This document shows positions 1-5,714 of a stretch of 7,836 nt of DNA, one piece after another. The stretch is from positions 1-7,836 of the forward strand of contig JAICUS010000272.1 of NCBI GenBank assembly GCA_025935735.1. The letters are read 5' to 3'. Numbering within the stretch: position 1 is the stretch's first letter; each line of letters opens with the position of its first letter. The translations under genes were made by a program, and so were the position numbers. A model generated the notes under the pieces. That model worked only from the letters and a program-made list of their open reading frames with translations, ran no database searches and was not told the DNA's origin. This DNA comes from Solirubrobacteraceae bacterium (lineage in GTDB: Bacteria; Actinomycetota; Thermoleophilia; Solirubrobacterales; Solirubrobacteraceae).

Positions 1-222
1 GAGGGACGGATCGGCGGCGCGGCGCTCGACGTCACCGACCCCGAGCCGCTGCCGGACGGCCACCCGCTGTGGAACTCGCCGCGGGCCATCATCACCCCGC
101 ACGTGGCCAACCCGTACAGCGCCCAGATGCGCAAGCTGGGCGAGCGGGTGCGCGAGAACGTCGCCCGCTTCGCCGCCGGCGAGCCGCTGCTCGCCCCGGT
201 CGAGCAGGATCGCGGCTACTGA
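1..222 (+). CDS. D-2-hydroxyacid dehydrogenase, C-terminal part (5'-truncated)
   Basis: The window opens inside this gene; 73 residues remain before TGA at 220-222. The visible part matches the end of NAD(P)-dependent D-2-hydroxyacid dehydrogenases (the D-lactate/glyoxylate/phosphoglycerate dehydrogenase superfamily), which reduce 2-keto acids to D-2-hydroxy acids in the cytoplasm. Seen directly: GGAALDVTDPEPLP, which carries the catalytic Glu of the family, then HPLW and the ITPHVAN segment with the catalytic His, then the C-terminal helix (GERVRENVARFAAGEPL) that packs back on the catalytic domain. The Rossmann NAD-binding core lies upstream, outside the window, so the substrate cannot be told. 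The gene ends 17 bases before mscL on the same strand, so the two may share a transcript. The family call is firm; the specific enzyme is unknown. Confidence 0.9.
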   Translation, partial: EGRIGGAALDVTDPEPLPDGHPLWNSPRAIITPHVANPYSAQMRKLGERVRENVARFAAGEPLLAPVEQDRGY

Positions 223-239
223 GCGCGAACCGGGTCGGC

Positions 240-626
240 ATGCTCAAGGAGTTCCGCGAGTTCGTCCTGCGGGGCAACGTCGTCGACCTCGCCGTCGCCG
301 TGGTCATCGGCGCGGCCTTCGGCGCGGTCGTCGCCGCGCTGGTGGCAGACATCATCACGCCGCTGATCGCCGCGATCTTCGGGAAGCCGGACTTCGGCAA
401 CCTCCGGTTCACGATCCACCACTCGACGTTCAAGTACGGCGACTTCATCAACGCGGTGTTCACGTTCCTCACGGTCGCCGCCGCGGTCTTCTTCCTCGTG
501 GTCAAGCCGCTCAACACGCTGCTGGCCCGGCGCAAGACCAAGGAGGAGCCGCCGCCGGAGGCGCCCGCCGAGGATGTGCAGCTGCTGACGGAGATCCGCG
601 ACCTGCTGCGCGCGAGCGCGAGGTGA
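240..626 (+). CDS. mscL: Large-conductance mechanosensitive channel MscL
   Basis: A 128-residue protein of normal MscL length. MscL forms a homopentameric pore in the inner membrane that opens under membrane tension and releases solutes during hypo-osmotic shock. The N-terminus MLKEFREFVLRGNVVDLAVA is the family signature: an amphipathic N-terminal helix, then TM1 (about residues 14-46). L17 and V21 correspond to the hydrophobic gate residues known from the mycobacterial channel. A periplasmic loop follows (about 48-66, with KPDFGNL), then TM2 (about 67-89), a charged RRKTKEE segment, a Pro/Glu-rich linker and a short cytoplasmic helix (VQLLTEIRDLL, from residue 113). ATG 240 is chosen because the signature begins exactly there; an open frame extends upstream to 69 but overlaps the dehydrogenase and encodes nothing MscL-like. 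No strong ribosome binding site is visible. otsB follows after 22 bases. Confidence 0.97.
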   Translation: MLKEFREFVLRGNVVDLAVAVVIGAAFGAVVAALVADIITPLIAAIFGKPDFGNLRFTIHHSTFKYGDFINAVFTFLTVAAAVFFLVVKPLNTLLARRKTKEEPPPEAPAEDVQLLTEIRDLLRASAR

Positions 627-635
627 CCGCGGCGG

Positions 636-641
636 CATACT
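636..641 (+). promoter_or_regulatory. Possible -10 element giving a leaderless otsB transcript
   Basis: CATACT matches four of six bases of the TATAAT consensus and is one of few AT-containing patches between mscL and otsB. It ends 7 bases before the otsB GTG, about the distance expected if transcription starts at the start codon itself. There is no convincing -35 element and no Shine-Dalgarno sequence. This is a weak prediction; co-transcription from mscL is equally possible. Confidence 0.25.
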
Positions 642-648
642 AGGTTTC

Positions 649-1455
649 GTGCCGTCGGACGCCGCCACGCTCGAGGAGCTCCTGCAGCCGCTGCGGGCCG
701 CGCCGGAGCGCTCCGCCGTCCTGCTGGACGTCGACGGCGTGCTCGCGCCGATCGTGCAGCAGCCCGACGACGCGCACATGCCGGAGACCACCCGGCGGCC
801 GCTGATCGAGGTGGCCCGGCGCTACGGCACGGTGGCCTGCGTCTCCGGCCGGCGGGCCTCCGACGCCCGGCGGATCGTCGCCCTGGGCTCGATCGCCTAT
901 CTCGGCTCGCACGGCACCGAGGTGCTGCGGCCGGGCGCGATCACCCCCGAGCTCGACCACGAGCTGCAGTCCTGGTCGCGCCGGGTGCAGGCGTTCGCCC
1001 ACGACGCCTACGGGGAGCGGCTGCGCCGGCTGCGCGTGCGCCTGGAGGACAAAGAGGCGATCGCCGCGCTGCACTGGCGCGGCGTCCCGGACGAGGACGA
1101 GGCGCTGGCCTGCGTCGAGGACGTGGCCGAGCGGGCCGAGCAGGCCGGCTTCGTGCCCCACTGGGGCCGCAAGGTGCTGGAGATCCGCCCGCCGGTGCGC
1201 ATCGACAAGGGCGCGGGGATCGCCTCGCTGCTGCGCGAGTCCGACCTGGCGGCGGCGGTCTACGTCGGCGACGACGTCACGGACCTCGACGCGTTCCGCG
1301 GCCTGGGCGAGCTGCTCCAGCTGGGGCGGCTCGGCTACGCGCTGCGGGTCGGCGTGCGCTCGGACGAGACCCCGTCGGCGCTGATGGATGAGGCGGACAC
1401 GCTGGTGGACGGCCCGGACGGCGTGCGCGACCTGCTGAGGGCCCTGCTGCTCTGA
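649..1455 (+). CDS. otsB: Trehalose-6-phosphate phosphatase (HAD family, OtsB)
   Basis: A 268-residue HAD-superfamily phosphatase of the OtsB type, predicted to dephosphorylate trehalose 6-phosphate to trehalose, the second step of the OtsA-OtsB route, in the cytoplasm. HAD motif I is LLDVDGVLAPI, with nucleophile D27 and acid/base D29. Motif II is the Ser of SGR (66-68). GSHGTE (86-91) is typical of the trehalose-phosphatase cap side. K175 or K187 (in RIDKG) is the motif III lysine, and motif IV is GDDVTDLDAF (207-216) with Mg-binding D208/D209. The GTG at 649 is the only start that gives a normal N-terminus. It has no clear Shine-Dalgarno sequence but sits 7 bases after a -10-like CATACT, so a leaderless mRNA is possible. 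The OtsA synthase is not in the window. Its stop overlaps the probable CTG start of the next gene. Confidence 0.93.
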   Translation: MPSDAATLEELLQPLRAAPERSAVLLDVDGVLAPIVQQPDDAHMPETTRRPLIEVARRYGTVACVSGRRASDARRIVALGSIAYLGSHGTEVLRPGAITPELDHELQSWSRRVQAFAHDAYGERLRRLRVRLEDKEAIAALHWRGVPDEDEALACVEDVAERAEQAGFVPHWGRKVLEIRPPVRIDKGAGIASLLRESDLAAAVYVGDDVTDLDAFRGLGELLQLGRLGYALRVGVRSDETPSALMDEADTLVDGPDGVRDLLRALLL

Positions 1456-1967
1456 GGTTCGGCGACTTCCTCAAGGCCACCGTCCTGCTGAGCGCCGCGT
1501 CAGCCACGCTGCTGGCGGCCCTGACGATCATCGCGCTGTCGGGCGACCTCAACGAGCGCGTGGTCTACCTGTGCGTGATCTGGTGGCTCGGCTCGACGCT
1601 GATCGGCATCGTCATCGGCCGCGGCAGCCGCGCCTCGCCGGCCATCTCGCGCCTGCTGACGGGCGCGCGCTCGCAGACGCTGCTGCCCGAGCTGCAACCC
1701 AGCCGCACGCTGGCCAACCGGCTGTGGCCGCTGCTGCTGGTCACCGTGGTCGCGGGCGCGCTGTCGGTCGTCGCGCCGCAGATCCCGGCGATCGCCACCG
1801 GCTTCGCGATCATCTGGTCGCTGGCCTGGCGGCGCCAGGAGGCGGCTGTGGCGGCGATCGAGGAGCGCGACGGCGTGCGCTTCTACGTCGACCGCACGTC
1901 GCCGCTGGCCGCGATCAGGCTCGTCCGCACGCCCGGCTTCGGCGGCGACTTCCTGCGCGCCTCATAG
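1452..1967 (+). CDS. Four-helix membrane protein of unknown function, probable CTG start
   Basis: I do not recognise a characterised family. Read from CTG 1452 the protein has 171 residues. It has four hydrophobic stretches: about 10-28 (ATVLLSAASATLLAALTII), 37-56 (VVYLCVIWWLGSTLIGIVIG), 91-108 and 109-126 (from LWPLLLVTVVAGAL through IATGFAIIWSLAW), separated by a basic loop with RLLTGARSQTLLPELQPSR. A soluble tail with a RRQEAAVAAIEERDGVRFYVDRTSPLA-like region follows. The first conventional in-frame start is GTG 1560 (residue 37), which would delete the whole first helix. The frame is open and membrane-like right back to CTG 1452, which overlaps the otsB stop as CTGA, the same geometry as the common ATGA/GTGA couplings. 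I therefore favour the CTG start, translated by coupling to otsB. The stop overlaps the stop of the convergent ACT-RidA gene. Confidence 0.72.
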   Translation: MRFGDFLKATVLLSAASATLLAALTIIALSGDLNERVVYLCVIWWLGSTLIGIVIGRGSRASPAISRLLTGARSQTLLPELQPSRTLANRLWPLLLVTVVAGALSVVAPQIPAIATGFAIIWSLAWRRQEAAVAAIEERDGVRFYVDRTSPLAAIRLVRTPGFGGDFLRAS

Positions 1968-2702
1968 CTGCGCCTCGGCCTCGACCTCGACGGTCCAGCG
2001 CTCGTCGAGCAGCGAGTGGATGTTGAGCATGGTCGAGGCCGGCCGGACGTCTTTGAAGACCTCGGCGTGGGCGGCCATCGCGCCCTCGGGGTCCGCCGCC
2101 GGCGTGAGGAACGTGCGCGTGCGCACGACGTCCCGGGTCGTCGCGCCGGCCTCCTCCAGGGCGGCCCGCACGATCTCCCAGCAGCGCCGGGCCTGCTCGA
2201 GCGTCGTCTCCGGGCAGCTCCCGTCCGGCATCACCGGCCCGGTGCCGGACACGAGCACCCGCTCGCCCACCCGCAGCGCCCGGCTGAACCCGACGCGCGG
2301 CTCGAACGGCGAGCCCGAGCTGACGCGCCGGCGCTCGGGAGCCCCGCTCTGCAGCGCCGCGAGCGCGCGCTCGAGGTCGGCCTCCTTGACGAGCACATAG
2401 TCGGTGTCGTACGTCGACAGCGCGAAGATGCTGATCCCCGCCGCGGCGAGCGGCGCGGCCAGGCCGGCCAGCACGCCGGTCGTCTCGAAGGGGATCGGCC
2501 CGGGCACCTTCAGCGCCCGCCAGCCCGCCTCCGCCTGCGTCTCCGGCGGCACCGCCTCCTCCGGGCAGACGATCGAGAGCTCCTCGACGGTGCGGGTGAT
2601 CGAGGAGAACGCCTCGTGGAGCTCCAGCGCCCACGACGGGACGCGCGCGCTCGCGGCCAGCCGGCACACGGCGAGCCGCTCGGGCAGGACGGTCAGGTTC
2701 AT
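1962..2702 (-). CDS. ACT-domain / RidA (YjgF) fusion protein
   Basis: A single 246-residue reading frame holds two domains. Residues 1-118 resemble ACT-domain proteins of the aspartate-kinase/CASTOR type, which bind amino acids: LTVLPERLAVCRL at the N-terminus, ELSIVCPEE, GVLAGLAAPLAAAGISIFAL and STYDTDYVLVKEADLERAL. Residues about 128-246 are a RidA/YjgF/UK114 domain: GFSRALRVGERVLVSGTGPV, the helix QARRCWEIVRAALEEAGAT, DVVRTRTFL and RPASTMLNIHSL, ending EVEAEAQL. The arginine that makes RidA an enamine/imine deaminase (Arg105 in E. coli) falls on S223, so this resembles the Rid subgroups without that arginine and deaminase activity is doubtful. No start codon lies at the domain junction (codon 127 is GTC), which supports a true fusion. 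ATG 2702 is preferred over GTG 2708 because GAGTG lies 6 bases before it. The gene follows the vapC stop by 8 bases, so it is probably in that operon. Its function is not known; an amino-acid-responsive binding or regulatory role is an inference. Confidence 0.88.
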   Translation of the reverse strand: MNLTVLPERLAVCRLAASARVPSWALELHEAFSSITRTVEELSIVCPEEAVPPETQAEAGWRALKVPGPIPFETTGVLAGLAAPLAAAGISIFALSTYDTDYVLVKEADLERALAALQSGAPERRRVSSGSPFEPRVGFSRALRVGERVLVSGTGPVMPDGSCPETTLEQARRCWEIVRAALEEAGATTRDVVRTRTFLTPAADPEGAMAAHAEVFKDVRPASTMLNIHSLLDERWTVEVEAEAQL

Positions 2703-2710
2703 GGGCACAC

Positions 2711-3181
2711 TCAGTCGATGGTCCCGCGTTCGGCGATCCAGCGGGAACGGTAGGTCAGCGTCGTGTTCTCGGCGATCGTGTCGTAGTCGGCGTCATAGTG
2801 CAGGACGCCGAGGCCGTGCTGGTCCGCGGCGGCGGCGATCACCAGGTTCGCGAACTTCACGCGGTGCGACACTCCCCGCGTCTCGGCGAGCTGGCACTGG
2901 GCGTCCTCGGCGATCTCCCACGTGCGCCGGTCGACCACTGCCTGCGCGAACGCGTCGAGATCCGCGCTCAGCCGGCGAAACTCCTGGGCGGACCGCGCCG
3001 AATAGCGAGCCTCGATCCGGAACGGCGAAGACACCACGAGCTCACCGGCCGACGCGGCATCGCCCACGGTGTCGAGTTGCCCCCGTGAGAGCCTCCGGCC
3101 ACCGCCCGGGCGGACCTGCGCGAGGAGCACCCGCGAGTACGCGGACCAGTCCAGCAGCAGCGGCTGGCCATAACCGGGCAT
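2711..3181 (-). CDS. vapC: PIN-domain ribonuclease toxin, VapC type
   Basis: A 156-residue PIN-domain protein. VapC toxins are Mg-dependent endoribonucleases that cut tRNA or rRNA when their antitoxin is lost. The fold is visible in order: the N-terminal strand and first acidic residue in LLLDWSAYSRVLL (D11), the second acidic residue in SPFRIEARYS (E57), the central helices with DRRTWEIAEDAQCQLAE, then RVKFANLVIAAAADQHG and the last strand and acidic cluster VLHYDADYDTIAE (D130/D132). In most VapC proteins the third acidic residue is the Asp of a 'DLLIAA'-like motif; here that position is Asn (N112), so activity may be reduced or altered. ATG 3181 follows the stop of the antitoxin candidate by 6 bases, the normal antitoxin-then-toxin order. 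An ACT-RidA gene follows after 8 bases. The PIN assignment is strong; the RNA target is unknown. Confidence 0.82.
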   Translation of the reverse strand: MPGYGQPLLLDWSAYSRVLLAQVRPGGGRRLSRGQLDTVGDAASAGELVVSSPFRIEARYSARSAQEFRRLSADLDAFAQAVVDRRTWEIAEDAQCQLAETRGVSHRVKFANLVIAAAADQHGLGVLHYDADYDTIAENTTLTYRSRWIAERGTID

Positions 3182-3187
3182 GGCGCC

Positions 3188-3454
3188 TTAGTCGTGAGTC
3201 CAAGCGCGATCGCGCACGGTGAGGGCAACGTCCAGATCGAAGTGCTCGTGACCGTGCTCGATGAACGCTCGCCTCAGCTCACGGCGGCGTTCCTCGTCGT
3301 CCGCGGCGCTCTCGGCGTCCGCGAGCGTCGCCTCGGCCCCGCGGACGACCAGCGCCGGGAAGCTCACCTCGATGCCGCGCTCGCGCAACGGCGCCAGCGC
3401 CTGCTCGACCTCCTCGGTCTCGGTGATCGTGTGGCGCGGGCGTCGGGTGGGCAC
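3188..3454 (-). CDS. Putative VapB-type antitoxin
   Basis: A small acidic/basic protein (88 residues from GTG 3454) immediately upstream of the PIN toxin. Its start PRHTITETEEVEQALAPLRE resembles the N-terminal strand-helix segment of short actinobacterial VapB antitoxins ('xxTITETDEVAxAL'), which form a DNA-binding dimer. The C-terminal half, with EERRRELRRAFIEHG and a hydrophobic tail, would wrap the toxin. An antitoxin normally neutralises its VapC and represses their shared promoter. Three GTG starts are in frame: 3484, 3472 (with AAGGTG 9 bases upstream) and 3454. I choose 3454 because the recognisable sequence begins there, because a -10-like TACACT ends 8 bases before it, and because the longer versions would put the start codon inside the palindromic operator candidate. 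Assignment rests on position plus modest sequence resemblance. Confidence 0.62.
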   Translation of the reverse strand: MPTRRPRHTITETEEVEQALAPLRERGIEVSFPALVVRGAEATLADAESAADDEERRRELRRAFIEHGHEHFDLDVALTVRDRAWTHD

Positions 3455-3462
3455 GGACAGGA

Positions 3463-3468
3463 AGTGTA
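3463..3468 (-). promoter_or_regulatory. Possible -10 element of the vapBC promoter
   Basis: On the minus strand TACACT (four of six matches to TATAAT, with the key T, A and final T present) ends 8 bases before GTG 3454. This spacing would give a leaderless or nearly leaderless antitoxin mRNA, a common arrangement in actinobacteria. No good -35 hexamer lies 17-18 bases further upstream, so the promoter is weakly supported. Confidence 0.3.
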
Positions 3469-3485
3469 GCACCAGGTGCAGCACC
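3469..3485. promoter_or_regulatory. Palindromic operator candidate in the vapBC / glycosyltransferase divergent region
   Basis: The 17 bases read GCACC-A-GGTGC-A-GCACC: two overlapping perfect inverted repeats sharing the central GGTGC (the second extends to AGGTGC-A-GCACCT, 3474-3486). It lies directly upstream of the -10-like TACACT of the antitoxin gene, where a repressor would block RNA polymerase. Autorepression through such palindromes is known for VapBC complexes. It is also 25 bases before the divergent glycosyltransferase start and could affect that gene. The repeat is seen; the function is inferred. Confidence 0.45.
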
Positions 3486-3510
3486 TTTCCGTCGCCAGAA
3501 TGGCACGTCC

Positions 3511-4464
3511 ATGGCCGGCGTGGACGTGCTGATCGTGTCGCTGGGCGGCACCGCGGGGCTGCGCGAGGCGGACGCCGAGCTGGCCGGCTCGCTGCGCCGG
3601 GCGGGCGCGCGGGTGGAGGTCGCGGTCACGCGGCGGCCGCGGGAGTGGCGGACGCTGGCGGGGATCGAGCTGGCCTGGGCGCTGAACGCGCGGCGGGCGG
3701 CTTCCGCGGCGATCGCCGCGCACTCCCCGCGCGCGGTGCTCTACTCGTCGACCACGGCGGCGCTGCTCGGCCCGGTCCCGGGCGCGATCCGCTTCGATGC
3801 CCCCGCCGCCGGCAACCGCCCCGGGCGCCACGGCGTCTGGCAGCGCCCGGTCGAGGCCCGCCGGTTCGCCGCGGCGCCGCTGCTGGTGCCGTGGAGCGAG
3901 GGCGGCCTCGCCGAGGCCCCGCGCCCGCACGGCGACGCGGTCGTCGTGCCCGTGCCCGTCGCCCCGTCCGGACCCCCGGCCGAGCGCGACATCGCCGCGT
4001 TGACATACGGCGCGAACCCGCACAAGAAGGGCCTCGACCGCGTGCTGGCCGCCTGGCGGCGCGCGGCCCGCCCGGGCGAGGAGCTCGTCGTGGCCGGGCT
4101 CGAGGGTCGCGACGGCGGCGGCGTCCGTTACGCCGGCCTGCTGCCGCGCGCCGACTACCGCGCGCTGCTGCGCCGCGCGCGCGCCTTCCTCACGGCGCCC
4201 CGGCGCGAGGACTACGGCATCGCGCAGCTCGAGGCACTCGCCGACGGGTGCCTCCTCGTCACCACCCCCTCACCGGGGCCCTACGCCGCGCTCCCCGTGG
4301 CCCGCGAGCTCGACCCCCGGCTCGTCGCCCCCGAGCTCGCCATCCGCACCGCACTCGACGACCCGTTTCCGGATTACGCCGAGCGCGCCACCGAGCTGCT
4401 GCACCCGTGGTCGCCGGACGCGGTCGACCGCGTCGTCGCCGAGCAGCTGCTGCCGCGGCTCTGA
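3511..4464 (+). CDS. GT-B fold glycosyltransferase (GT4-like)
   Basis: A 317-residue cytoplasmic protein resembling GT4-type, GT-B fold glycosyltransferases, which move a sugar from a nucleotide-sugar donor to an acceptor. The N-terminal half is degenerate and acceptor-binding, starting MAGVDVLIVSLGGTAGLREAD. The C-terminal half carries the donor site: ALTYGANPHKKGLDRVLAAWR (about 164-183, with the basic HKKG), ELVVAGLEG, the VRYAGLLPRADYRALLRRAR helix, and the E-x7-E motif at E233 and E241 (EDYGIAQLE), followed by ALADGCLLVTTPSPGP. At 317 residues it is short compared with many GT4 enzymes of about 350-400, mostly through a small N-terminal domain. Donor and acceptor cannot be read from the sequence. 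ATG 3511 lies in the region divergent from vapB, with no Shine-Dalgarno sequence but a -10-like CAGAAT at 3496-3501. The 3' end overlaps the convergent M20 gene by 91 bases. Confidence 0.86.
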   Translation: MAGVDVLIVSLGGTAGLREADAELAGSLRRAGARVEVAVTRRPREWRTLAGIELAWALNARRAASAAIAAHSPRAVLYSSTTAALLGPVPGAIRFDAPAAGNRPGRHGVWQRPVEARRFAAAPLLVPWSEGGLAEAPRPHGDAVVVPVPVAPSGPPAERDIAALTYGANPHKKGLDRVLAAWRRAARPGEELVVAGLEGRDGGGVRYAGLLPRADYRALLRRARAFLTAPRREDYGIAQLEALADGCLLVTTPSPGPYAALPVARELDPRLVAPELAIRTALDDPFPDYAERATELLHPWSPDAVDRVVAEQLLPRL

Positions 4465-5714
4465 CGATCGCTCGCCACCAGCCACCAGGCGGCGGCGAGC
4501 GCTCGCGTCCCCGCCACGACGTCGGCGTCGTGCGTCAGCTCGTCCGGCGCGTGGCTGACGCCGGCGACGCTCGGGACGAAGAGCATCCCGCACGCCGCCG
4601 TCCCGGCGAGGCACTGGGTGTCGTGGCCGGCCCCGCTGGGCATCCGCAGCGGCGCGATCCCGATATGGGCGGCCGTGTCGGCCAGCGCCTCGACGACGGC
4701 GGGATCGAAGCGGGTCGGTGTGCCGTGGGAGAGCGTGTCGACCGAGATCGCGACGGCGCGCGCGGCGGCGATCTCGCCCGCGGCCACGAGGATCGCCGCG
4801 CGCACGCGCTCCATGCTCGGCGCGTCGATGCCGCGGATGTCGATCAGCAGCGTCGCGGCGCCCGGGACCACGTTCATCGCCCCGGGCGTCACGCCGACGT
4901 CGGCGGTGGTGGCCACGGAGTCGGCGCCGCTCTCGGCACGGCCGGCGCGCTCGACGGCCAGCACGAGCTCGGCGGCGGCGCAGAGCGCGTCGCGCCGGCC
5001 GTCCATCGGCGTGGCGCCCGAGTGGTCGGCGCGCCCCGCGACCGACGCGCGCAGGCGGATCGGCGCCGCCACAGCGGTGACCACGCCGAGCTGGGCGCCG
5101 GCGTCCTCCAGGCGCCGGCCCTGCTCGATGTGCAACTCCAGGCAGCTGGCCACGGTCCGCGACGGCTCGCGTCGCGGCCGCTCCCCGTCGGAGGCGAGCG
5201 CCGCGTCGAGGTCGAGCGGCGGCTCCTGGACCGGGTGCAGATCGGCCCGCGCGATCTGCCCGCTGAACAGCAGGCTGCCGACCTTGCCGTGGGCGAAGCG
5301 CACCGGCTCCTCGCAGCGCCAGACCACCACCTCGAGGGGTCGCTCGGGCAACGCGCCCGCCGCGCGCATCGCCTCCACCGCCTCGACGGCCGCCACCACG
5401 CCGAGCGCGCCGTCGAAGCGCCCGCCCGCCGGAACCGTGTCGAGGTGGGAGCCGCACAGGCTGGGCGCCCCGCCGGGCGCGTTGGCGTCCGTGGAGGCGA
5501 ACAGGTTCCCGAAGTCGTCGAAGACGGGCTCCAGGCCGGCCGCGCGCAGCCACGCACACACCAGCTCGGTGGCCGCGCGCTCCTCGAGCGAGAAGGCGAT
5601 CCGCGTCACGCCGCCGGACGGGTCGCCGCCGATCGCCGCGAGCTCGGCCAGGCGGCCGAGGAGCCGCTCGGGCGAGACCGCCGCCGCGACGGCCCGGCGC
5701 GCGTCGCGTGTCAC
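4374..5714 (-). CDS. M20 zinc amidohydrolase (N-carbamoyl-L-amino-acid hydrolase / allantoate amidohydrolase type)
   Basis: A 446-residue M20-family hydrolase of the type that removes a carbamoyl or ureido group from N-carbamoyl amino acids or allantoate using two divalent metals. Seen in order: the entry segment FSLEERAATELVCAWLRAAGL and DDFGNLFA, metal ligands in GSHLDTVPAGGRFDGALGV (H90, D101), WRCEEPVRF (E135/E136), ELHIEQG (H195), the lid domain with DHSGATPMDGRRDAL, NVVPG and LIDIRG, then PSGAGHDTQCLA and VSHAPDE (H388). GTG 5714 overlaps the VOC stop as GTGA, indicating translational coupling. The family normally ends near AAAWWLVA (about 414). Here the frame continues another 32 residues, Ser/Arg-rich and antisense to the glycosyltransferase 3' end, probably because an original stop was lost. 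The adjacent cyclic amidohydrolase implies that it takes that enzyme's ring-opened product. Allantoate versus N-carbamoyl amino acid cannot be decided from sequence. Confidence 0.9.
   Translation of the reverse strand: MTRDARRAVAAAVSPERLLGRLAELAAIGGDPSGGVTRIAFSLEERAATELVCAWLRAAGLEPVFDDFGNLFASTDANAPGGAPSLCGSHLDTVPAGGRFDGALGVVAAVEAVEAMRAAGALPERPLEVVVWRCEEPVRFAHGKVGSLLFSGQIARADLHPVQEPPLDLDAALASDGERPRREPSRTVASCLELHIEQGRRLEDAGAQLGVVTAVAAPIRLRASVAGRADHSGATPMDGRRDALCAAAELVLAVERAGRAESGADSVATTADVGVTPGAMNVVPGAATLLIDIRGIDAPSMERVRAAILVAAGEIAAARAVAISVDTLSHGTPTRFDPAVVEALADTAAHIGIAPLRMPSGAGHDTQCLAGTAACGMLFVPSVAGVSHAPDELTHDADVVAGTRALAAAWWLVASDRQSRGSSCSATTRSTASGDHGCSSSVARSA

Noticed and set aside
69..239. An N-terminal extension of MscL
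   Set aside because: The extra residues overlap the dehydrogenase in another frame and are Arg/Pro-rich; the MscL signature begins at ATG 240.
1915..2667. A 250-residue open frame on the - strand beside the ACT-RidA gene
   Set aside because: It is a shadow frame of the ACT-RidA gene with Gly/Arg-rich composition and no domain.
4270..5559. A 429-residue open frame on the - strand
   Set aside because: It is a frame-shifted shadow of the M20 gene, Arg/Gly-rich, with none of the family's metal ligands.
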